Assembly: GCA_017302575.1 (NCBI GenBank)
Contig: JAFLDD010000001.1
Location: forward strand, 1,677,409-1,741,408
Source of the DNA: Alphaproteobacteria bacterium
Lineage (GTDB): Bacteria > Pseudomonadota > Alphaproteobacteria > Rickettsiales > UBA3002
Length of the DNA stretch: 64,000 bases
Direction: 5' to 3'
Of this stretch, positions 57,636 to 64,000 are shown piece after piece. Within the stretch, counting starts at the first letter, position 1. Each line of letters opens with the position of its first letter. The notes under the pieces are model-generated. The model worked only from the letters and a program-made list of their open reading frames with translations. It made no database searches and had not been told where the DNA came from. The position numbers were made by a program, and so were the translations under genes.

Positions 57636-58456
57636 GTTATATTGCAGCCTGTATTCAAATGACCAGTGGTGACGATGTTGCTGCAAATATTGCGCAACTC
57701 GAGCCGCTCATGCAGGATGCTATCGCTAAAGGCGCACAGTTTATTGCTCTTCCAGAAAATGTGTTCTACATGCGCCGCGAAGGCACTGCGGGTGGCGGAA
57801 TATACAAAACAAATGACCACCCTGGTGTGCAATGGGTGCAAAAAATTGCTGCGCAACATAATGTGTGGGTTTTGATTGGCTCGATACGTGCGGAAGCCTC
57901 GGCTGAGTCGAAGCCTATGAATCGCTCTGTGCTGGTCGGGCCGCAGGGTGTCAGTGCCATTTATGATAAAGTGCATTTGTTTGATGTTACCTTGCCCGAT
58001 GGCTCGCATTATCGCGAATCAGCACAGGCAGGCTATGGCACGCTACCCGTGTTAGCACGTACACCGCTTGGAAGTATTGGGTTGAGTATTTGCTATGACT
58101 TACGCTTCCCACATTCCTATCGCGAATTGGCGTTGGCGGGTGCAGAGATTCTGGTGGTCCCGTCTGCATTTACGCGTCCAACGGGTGAGGCGCATTGGCA
58201 CGCATTGCTGCGTGCTCGTGCGATTGAGAACGGTGCGTTTGTGATTGCGCCCGCACAATGCGGTGAACACCCTGGTGGCCGCACGACCTATGGTCATTCG
58301 CTTATCATTGATCCGTGGGGTAGTATTCTGGCAGAGGCGGGTGATGAGCAGGCTGTTATCACTGCGACGATTGATCTGGAAAAGGTTGGAGAAGTGCGCA
58401 AGCAATTACCCGTCTTGCAGCATCATAAAGATATCAGAAGTGTGAAGATCGTTTAG
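57632..58456 (+). CDS. Carbon-nitrogen hydrolase (Nit1-like amidase)
   Basis: A 274-residue nitrilase-superfamily enzyme. The Glu-Lys-Cys triad is Glu42 (ALPENVF), Lys113 (IYDKVHLFD) and Cys154 (SICYDLRFPHSYRE). The sequence is close to Nit1-type deaminated glutathione amidases, which repair misdeaminated glutathione. In related genomes a glutaredoxin gene lies between comF and this gene; here they overlap directly. Stop overlaps the convergent gene by four bases. Confidence 0.92.
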   Translation: MSYIAACIQMTSGDDVAANIAQLEPLMQDAIAKGAQFIALPENVFYMRREGTAGGGIYKTNDHPGVQWVQKIAAQHNVWVLIGSIRAEASAESKPMNRSVLVGPQGVSAIYDKVHLFDVTLPDGSHYRESAQAGYGTLPVLARTPLGSIGLSICYDLRFPHSYRELALAGAEILVVPSAFTRPTGEAHWHALLRARAIENGAFVIAPAQCGEHPGGRTTYGHSLIIDPWGSILAEAGDEQAVITATIDLEKVGEVRKQLPVLQHHKDIRSVKIV

Positions 58457-59403
58457 GCACCGATAGCGATTTGCTCAGCGTCTGACTTTGCTAGCACTTG
58501 CTCGCTGTGTGATTTGCCAGCAGTAACCGCATGACGCGATGCGTGCGAGCTCGTTGCCTCGGCTGCGTGGTCGTCTTTGCGCTTGGGGATTGTCGCAGTG
58601 TCTAATGAGGTGGTGGGCTCATCAATATCGTTTTTAACGATAGGCGGTTCGTCACGTGTGACGCGAATAGGCTCATCACGCATGGTGCGTAACTCACCAC
58701 GTAACTCTTCGTTACGCTTTTCCATGAACTCTAAATCTTCGCGCAATTCTTGGATTTCGCTCTGTGCGCGCTTGAATTGTTTCTTGCCGCGATCTACGGC
58801 GCCTGCGCCTTCGAAGAAAGAATAAAACCAAGGCACTACTGTAAATCCAAGTACACCGAGTAACCCGCCTGAGGTAATCGCATTGCTGACAATCTCGGCA
58901 TTATCTTTTGCAGCTCCAGTCTTGTCTTTGAAGTTCGTTGCAGTCATCGCCCATTTTTTGATGGGAGGAATCATGCCAAACGTGTGATCGAACAACCAGA
59001 AACCAAATCCCTTTTCCTTGTACACAAGATGCTTATCCAACCCTTCTAAGATTGGGTTGGCATTATCTAATTTTTCTCTGGATTCTTTTAGTCCAACTTT
59101 AGCGGCTTTGAATTCTGCATACTCAGCGCCTGTGCCGAAAACGCCATGAATGGCGCTGCTGGTCCATTTCTGAAATTTGCTGCCACTTTCATGCCATTTT
59201 TCTGCGACGCCGCGCAGTCTTTGAACGGTTTGAGATGATTGTTTTGGGAATACCATGGCGATTGCCGCGCCAGCAGCCGTGCCTACGAATGCCATCCACC
59301 AGTGCGCATAATAGGCTTCACCAGCGACCGCGACCAATTCGTTTGGTCCCTTGTACTTCTCGTCAAGGATATCGTCTTCTTGCTGTTTGGAATCTTTTCC
59401 CAT
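58453..59403 (-). CDS. Unknown membrane protein with coiled coil
   Basis: A 316-residue protein that I do not recognise. It has two hydrophobic segments, about 35-52 (WMAFVGTAAGAAIAMVF) and 179-199, with an amphipathic region between, a coiled coil at about 205-245 (rich in Glu, Leu, Arg) and a charged, disordered C-terminus with several His. The two helices suggest an inner-membrane protein with cytoplasmic ends. It shares an upstream element with the gene at 32770. Confidence 0.6.
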   Translation of the reverse strand: MGKDSKQQEDDILDEKYKGPNELVAVAGEAYYAHWWMAFVGTAAGAAIAMVFPKQSSQTVQRLRGVAEKWHESGSKFQKWTSSAIHGVFGTGAEYAEFKAAKVGLKESREKLDNANPILEGLDKHLVYKEKGFGFWLFDHTFGMIPPIKKWAMTATNFKDKTGAAKDNAEIVSNAITSGGLLGVLGFTVVPWFYSFFEGAGAVDRGKKQFKRAQSEIQELREDLEFMEKRNEELRGELRTMRDEPIRVTRDEPPIVKNDIDEPTTSLDTATIPKRKDDHAAEATSSHASRHAVTAGKSHSEQVLAKSDAEQIAIGA

Positions 59404-59426
59404 AGCTACATCCTATCGTTAATGTG

Positions 59427-59442
59427 TGACAGGATGATGACA
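59427..59442 (-). promoter_or_regulatory. Direct-repeat element TGTCATCA-N3-TGTCA, copy 2
   Basis: On the minus strand TGTCA repeats with an 11-base period, ending 23 bases before the ATG at 59403, the same distance as for copy 1 at 33924. Thirteen of sixteen bases are identical between copies although the downstream coding sequences are unrelated. Confidence 0.5.
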
Positions 59443-59464
59443 ATTTAGCTTATTTATTAGGTGG

Positions 59465-60196
59465 TTATGGCTTAGTGGCAACCATCAGATAATTCACATC
59501 TAAATCTTTGTTATTTATAGAGAATTTCCATTCTAATGGGTTAAAATTCATACCAACAGATTCGTGAATCTGCATCCCTCGAGTGGTGAGCGCGCGTGCC
59601 ATTTCAGAAGGTTTCACGAATTTGGCCCAATCATGCGTCCCTTTAGGTAGCCAGCGCATGACGTATTCGGCGCCAATAATCGCCATCGCGTAGGATTTTG
59701 CGGTGCGATTAATCGTCGATAAAATCAGCATGCCGTTTGGTTTCACCAGCGCGCTCAGTGCGTTGTAGAATACATCAAGGTCAGCGACATGTTCAATGAT
59801 TTCCAAGGCGAGAACGATATCAAATGATTCACCTTTAGCGGCCAGTTCTTCTGCAGAAGTTGCAAGATAGCGGATTGTGAGTGCCGACTTTTCTGCGTGC
59901 AAAGAAGCTACCTTAATATTTTTCTCGGACGCATCAACGCCTGTAACCTTCAGCCCACATTCTGCCATGGGTTCGCTGATAAGACCGCCGCCGCAGCCAA
60001 TGTCGGCGAGGGAAAGCTCGTGCATGGGTTTTGCAAAGTGCCGCTCTATCTGTTGCTTTATGTAGGAAATGCGCAACGGATTGATACGATGTAGCGGTTT
60101 AAATTTGCCGTTTTTATCCCACCATTCGTCCGCAATGCGGGAGAATTGCTCGACTTCTTGAGGGTCTATGCTCGTTTTGCGGGCGGCTTCAATCAT
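59465..60196 (-). CDS. ubiG: Ubiquinone biosynthesis O-methyltransferase UbiG
   Basis: Carries out both O-methylations in ubiquinone synthesis. The 243 residues have FSRIADEWWDKNGKFKPLH, the SAM loop LADIGCGGGLISEPMA, EIIEHVADLDVF and the end FNPLEWKFSINNKDLDVNY. Opposite strand and divergent from the TPR-methyltransferase gene; ubiG near lysC is typical of alphaproteobacteria. Confidence 0.97.
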   Translation of the reverse strand: MIEAARKTSIDPQEVEQFSRIADEWWDKNGKFKPLHRINPLRISYIKQQIERHFAKPMHELSLADIGCGGGLISEPMAECGLKVTGVDASEKNIKVASLHAEKSALTIRYLATSAEELAAKGESFDIVLALEIIEHVADLDVFYNALSALVKPNGMLILSTINRTAKSYAMAIIGAEYVMRWLPKGTHDWAKFVKPSEMARALTTRGMQIHESVGMNFNPLEWKFSINNKDLDVNYLMVATKP

Positions 60197-60250
60197 TTGC
60201 GCTCATCTCATGATGCGTGATACGAATGGGGTTTCGGAGACATAACCCAC

Positions 60251-61267
60251 ATGAAGCCTTCTGCCAATACGCAAATCACCGCCATGATGGATGCCGCTCG
60301 TGATATGTTTGTCGTACGCCCGCAGCGTATGATTGCACAGTGGCGCGGAAAGCTGAATGATTTAAGCGGCACAAATTACGAAATGGGCAATGCGTTTGCG
60401 GCACAAGGCGCGATGCGCGATGCGGCGATGCGTTTTCGTATCGCAGTGAAAATCGACCCGAATTTTACACAAGCATGGTATAATCTTGGCGTCGCGTTGA
60501 TGCAGCTTGGCGATAAGGAAAAAGCAGCCGATGCATTTCAGCAAGCTGTACTGCTTGATGACCGCCACGAAGAGGCTGCCTATTTACTGGCGGCGATGAA
60601 CCCTGCGCTGCTGCCGCGCGATAGATGGCCAACGCGTATGCCACGACTCATTGTCGAGAAATTCTTTGCAGCGAGTGCGGCTTACTATGCGGAGATGGAA
60701 ACGCAAAATCGCTATAATGGGCCCGCATTGTGCGAACAAAAATCATTGCAGCATCTCGCCAAAAAAACCGAATTGCAGATTCTCGATTTAGGCTGTGGCA
60801 CTGGGCTTGCCTCGCGCCCATGGCGCAGCAAAGCAAGCCGCATCGTTGGTGTAGATATGGTGGAGGCCATGGTAGCACAAGCGCGTGCAGCAACGTTCGA
60901 AAATAAGAACCTGTTTGAAGAAGTGATTGCTGCGGATCTTCACGCAACACAATCGATTGCCGTTGCGCCTGCAAGTGTCGATCTTGTTCTGCTTTGCAAT
61001 GTTGCACAGTTTGTGGGTGACCTAAATCATGTGTTACGTGCGGCTTCTGGTTGGCTGAAGGCCGATGGTATCGTCACGCTAACAGTGGAACCTGCCATGG
61101 CAGGTTCGGCTTATGGCGTAAATCCTGCGACGGGTAAGTTTGGTCATAGCGCTGCCTATCTGCAAGATGTGGCGAAGGCGGCTGGTTTGAGTGTTGTGTT
61201 GCAAGAGCGCGTGAATCTCTATCCCGATGTTGTAGCAGGCTTAGTGGTGATGAGGAAGCAGGCATGA
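60251..61267 (+). CDS. TPR-repeat SAM-dependent methyltransferase
   Basis: A 338-residue protein with two to three TPR repeats at about residues 38-118 (AWYNLGVALMQLGDKEKAAD) followed by a class I methyltransferase domain with ILDLGCGTGLASRPW at about residues 177-191. The substrate is unknown; TPR fusions usually methylate proteins. It overlaps the acetyltransferase start by ATGA. Confidence 0.85.
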   Translation: MKPSANTQITAMMDAARDMFVVRPQRMIAQWRGKLNDLSGTNYEMGNAFAAQGAMRDAAMRFRIAVKIDPNFTQAWYNLGVALMQLGDKEKAADAFQQAVLLDDRHEEAAYLLAAMNPALLPRDRWPTRMPRLIVEKFFAASAAYYAEMETQNRYNGPALCEQKSLQHLAKKTELQILDLGCGTGLASRPWRSKASRIVGVDMVEAMVAQARAATFENKNLFEEVIAADLHATQSIAVAPASVDLVLLCNVAQFVGDLNHVLRAASGWLKADGIVTLTVEPAMAGSAYGVNPATGKFGHSAAYLQDVAKAAGLSVVLQERVNLYPDVVAGLVVMRKQA

Positions 61268-61716
61268 CCTACCGTATTCATGCCGTTGGCAAGGCGCATG
61301 CGAAAGTGCTGGCCGAACTCCACACCAAGTGCTTCCCCAAAGGATGGAGCCACCTTGAGTTTGAAAGCTTCTTCGAGCGCAATGGCGTTTTCGCGGCAAT
61401 CGCTTACGAGTCGGGCGGCAAAGCGGTTGGCTTTGTACTGTGCTGGCTGATTGAGGATCAATGCGATTTACTGTCAATGGGCGTGTTGCCTGATTATCGC
61501 CGTGACGGGGTTGGCATCATGCTGCTCGACTACGCAACGCACAGTGCGCGTGACATGGGTGGCAAATATATGGTGCTTGAAGTGAACGTAAATAATGAAG
61601 CCGCTCAGACGCTCTATGAGGCGCAGGGTTACGAGAAATTCAGCATCCGTAAAGAATATTACTCGCACCCTGATGGCACCCGTGCCGATGCGGTGTGTAT
61701 GCGTAAAGCGCTCTAG
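61264..61716 (+). CDS. rimI: GNAT acetyltransferase, RimI-like
   Basis: A 150-residue GNAT-fold enzyme resembling RimI, which acetylates the N-terminus of ribosomal protein S18. The acetyl-CoA site is seen in LLSMGVLPDYRRDGVGIMLL, followed by VNVNNEAAQTLYEAQGYEKF. Other GNAT roles are possible. Overlaps the upstream gene. Confidence 0.8.
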   Translation: MTYRIHAVGKAHAKVLAELHTKCFPKGWSHLEFESFFERNGVFAAIAYESGGKAVGFVLCWLIEDQCDLLSMGVLPDYRRDGVGIMLLDYATHSARDMGGKYMVLEVNVNNEAAQTLYEAQGYEKFSIRKEYYSHPDGTRADAVCMRKAL

Positions 61717-61766
61717 CCTAAAAATCACTGGAAAAGCGGCCCGCTACGCACTATAAACCGCCGCTT

Positions 61767-63023
61767 ATGGCATTGATTGTACAGAAATTCGGCGGAACCT
61801 CTGTTGGTGATATTGACCGCATCAAGCATGTGGCAACGCTGGTGAAGCGCGAGGTGGATGCGGGGCATCAGGTGATTGTCGTGGTTTCGGCCATGGCGGG
61901 TGTGACCAATCAGCTCGTTGAATATTGTAATGCCATGAATACGCTCGTGACTAATGAAGCGCGTGCGAATTATGATCATGTGGTAGCAAGTGGCGAGCAA
62001 GTGACGTCGGGCCTGCTGGCGTTACAATTACAAACATTGGGACTTAAGGCGCGCGCATGGGCAGGCTGGCAATTGCCACTCACCAGCGACACGATGTATT
62101 CTAAAGCACGTATTGAGCATATCGACGTGAAGCAGGTGAACGCTTCACTTGCCAAGGGCGAAATTGCCGTAGTCGCAGGCTTCCAAGGCATCACCAGCGA
62201 AGGCCGCATCAGCACCTTGGGTCGCGGTGGTTCGGATACGTCGGCGGTGGCGATTGCTGCAGCATTTGGTGCAGAGCGCTGCGATATTTATACGGATGTG
62301 GACGGTGTCTATACCTGTGATCCACGCATCGTGAAGAAAGCGAAAAAGCTTACCCGCGTGAGCTACGAGGAGATGCTGGAGATGGCATCGCTTGGCAGCA
62401 AAGTGCTGCAAACGCGCTCGGTGGAATTGGCAATGAATTATGGCGTTAAGGTGCAGGTGCTCTCAACGTTTGATGATAAAAATGCGTCCGATATCCCAGG
62501 GACGTTATTGGTGGATGAGGAGGAACTCGTGGAACAACAACGTGTGACGGGCATTGCCTATAGTCGCGACGAGGCGCGTATCACGCTGACGAACGTGGAA
62601 AACAAACCTGGTGTTTCGGCAGGTATTTTTGGCCCACTCGCTGACCAAGGCATCAACGTGGATATGATTGTCCAGAACGTTACGGAAAAAGGTCAACAGA
62701 CCGACGTGACCTTCACGGTAGGCAAAACTGATTTGGCACGTGCCACAGAGATTGTGAAGAATGGCAAGAACATGCCGAAGTTTGATTCGCTGCATTCCGA
62801 TTCTGGTGTAGCCAAGGTTTCGGTCATCGGTGTGGGGATGCGTTCGCATGCGGGTATTGCGTCGGAAATGTTCCGCACGCTGGCCGATAAAAACATCAAC
62901 ATCATCGTGATTTCGACATCAGAAATTAAAATCTCGGTACTGATTGCCGAAGAATATCTGGAGCTCGCACTTCGCGCTCTGCATACGGTGTATGGCTTGG
63001 ATGCAACCGAGGAGCGCGGCTAA
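61767..63023 (+). CDS. lysC: Aspartate kinase
   Basis: Phosphorylates aspartate, the entry to lysine, threonine and methionine. The 418 residues have KFGGTSVGDIDRIKH at the N-terminus, GFQGITSEGRISTLGRGGSD and two C-terminal ACT domains (about 265-410) that usually bind lysine or threonine for feedback. Its TAA overlaps the next ATG. Confidence 0.98.
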   Translation: MALIVQKFGGTSVGDIDRIKHVATLVKREVDAGHQVIVVVSAMAGVTNQLVEYCNAMNTLVTNEARANYDHVVASGEQVTSGLLALQLQTLGLKARAWAGWQLPLTSDTMYSKARIEHIDVKQVNASLAKGEIAVVAGFQGITSEGRISTLGRGGSDTSAVAIAAAFGAERCDIYTDVDGVYTCDPRIVKKAKKLTRVSYEEMLEMASLGSKVLQTRSVELAMNYGVKVQVLSTFDDKNASDIPGTLLVDEEELVEQQRVTGIAYSRDEARITLTNVENKPGVSAGIFGPLADQGINVDMIVQNVTEKGQQTDVTFTVGKTDLARATEIVKNGKNMPKFDSLHSDSGVAKVSVIGVGMRSHAGIASEMFRTLADKNINIIVISTSEIKISVLIAEEYLELALRALHTVYGLDATEERG

Positions 63024-64000
63024 TGAGCAAAACCATTGCAGAACTTTCGATTCGCGGACGCGAACTACTCGGCACTGAGCACGCTATCATGGGCGGTGCA
63101 ATGAGCTGGGTGAGCGAACGTAATCTTGTTTCCGCCATTTCGAATGCAGGTGCATTTGGGGTGATTGCTGCATCATCCATGCCACCAGAATTGCTGGATA
63201 AAGAAATCAAAGCGACGCAGGCGCTTACCCAAAAGCCGTTCGGCGTGAACTTGATTTTGATGCACCCGCAGCTTGAGCAACTCATGGATGTGTGCATCGC
63301 GAATAAGGTGACGCATGTGGTGCTCGCTGGTGGTATTCCACGTGGACCTCACGTTGAGAAATTGAAAGCAGCTGGTATTAAAGTGATCGCCTTTACGCCG
63401 ACTCACGCGATTGGCAAAAAACTCGTGAAAATGGGTGTAGATGGCATCGTGATTGAAGGTAACGAAGCGGGCGGCCATATCGGCCCTGTGTCGACCTCGG
63501 TGCTGGCCCAAGAAATTCTGCCCGTGCTGCGCGAAGTTCCCGTATTTGTTGCAGGTGGCATTGGTCGCGGCGAGGCCATTGCTGCATACCTTGAAATGGG
63601 TGCTTCGGGTGTGCAACTTGGCACACGTTTTGTGTGCGCAAAAGAATGTATCGCGCATGAGAATTTTAAGAATGCGTTCATAAAAGCAAATGCGCGTGAT
63701 GCGATTCCTTCGGTGCAATATCACCCCGATTTTTCAGTCATTCCAGTGCGAGCTATCAATAATAAAGCTGCTGAAGAATTTACCCGCTTCCAAAAAGAAA
63801 CGGTGGAGAAGGTCTTTTCAGGACAGATGGATAAAGAGGCAGGACAGTTAGCGATTGAGCATTTCTGGGCAGGCGCGTTGCGCAAGGCTGTGATTGATGG
63901 TGACGTAGAGCGTGGCTCGCTTATGGCGGGTCAGTCAGTGGGTATGGTGCAGTGCATTCAGCCAACGCAAGAAATCATTGACGAACTAGTGTCACAAGCG
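63023..64000 (+). CDS. Nitronate monooxygenase / FabK-like FMN protein, partial at window edge
   Basis: The first 326 residues of a TIM-barrel FMN enzyme of the 2-nitropropane dioxygenase family: AIMGGAMSWVSERNLVSAIS, VVLAGGIPRGPHVEKL, EGNEAGGHIGPVST and VFVAGGIGRGEAIAAYLEMGASG. The GGHIGP segment carries the conserved His. Members oxidise nitronates or reduce enoyl-ACP (FabK); the sequence does not decide. Coupled to lysC by TAATG. Confidence 0.9.
   Translation, partial: MSKTIAELSIRGRELLGTEHAIMGGAMSWVSERNLVSAISNAGAFGVIAASSMPPELLDKEIKATQALTQKPFGVNLILMHPQLEQLMDVCIANKVTHVVLAGGIPRGPHVEKLKAAGIKVIAFTPTHAIGKKLVKMGVDGIVIEGNEAGGHIGPVSTSVLAQEILPVLREVPVFVAGGIGRGEAIAAYLEMGASGVQLGTRFVCAKECIAHENFKNAFIKANARDAIPSVQYHPDFSVIPVRAINNKAAEEFTRFQKETVEKVFSGQMDKEAGQLAIEHFWAGALRKAVIDGDVERGSLMAGQSVGMVQCIQPTQEIIDELVSQA

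Overview
The window is chromosomal DNA from an alphaproteobacterium. The evidence is gene content and order: rpsF-rpsR-rplI followed by dnaB-alr-mlaE-mlaF and radA, a DivL-type tyrosine pseudo-histidine kinase directly behind ahcY, a NDUFAF5-like methyltransferase, and a CtrA-like site (TTAA-N7-TTAA). I cannot place it below class with confidence; a free-living, flagellated lineage is suggested by the flagellin, a type IV pilin-like protein and beta-oxidation genes. Genes are packed tightly, with many ATGA, TAATG and GTGA start/stop overlaps. I saw no transposase, integrase, phage gene, rRNA or CRISPR array.

Layout. 1-9000, mostly minus strand: radA (cut by the window edge), then a plus-strand 837-residue adenosine-deaminase-like fusion protein inserted between radA and mlaF, then mlaF, mlaE, alr, dnaB, rplI, rpsR and rpsF with its leader and promoter. 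9000-14150, plus: fatty-acid synthesis genes fabD-fabG-acpP-fabF and mltG, with two small accessory genes. 14140-19200: an EF-hand protein of unknown function, an OmpA-domain lipoprotein-like gene, a flavodoxin-fold reductase with a divergent LysR regulator, a TauE/SafE permease and a frameshifted gene. 19200-37300: folD, ferredoxin-NADP reductase, acyl-CoA ligase, ahcY-divL-purU, yggT, flagellin, gltA, mutY, thiC, two alpha/beta hydrolases, a pilin-like gene, small membrane proteins, DUF2256 and mscL. 37380-45540: tRNA-Gly(CCC), a three-gene beta-oxidation operon, and an 804-residue protein related to the EF-hand protein at 14141. 45580-53570: Nudix, rnd, DUF167, aspS, two small membrane paralogues, a decayed 2OG-Fe(II) oxygenase and secA. 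53680-64000: parvulin, argJ, mutT, a methyltransferase, comF, a nitrilase-family gene, an unknown membrane protein, ubiG, a TPR-methyltransferase, rimI, lysC and a nitronate-monooxygenase-like gene cut by the edge.

Most of the window is core metabolism. The unusual parts are the deaminase plus Rossmann-like fusion (800-3313), the two-member EF-hand family with CtrA-like sites (14141-15112 and 43122-45536), a 16-bp direct-repeat element at an identical distance from two otherwise unrelated unknown genes (33924 and 59427), a dispersed 60-bp intergenic repeat (9031 and 17832), several gene remnants, and six convergent gene pairs whose stop codons overlap by exactly four bases.
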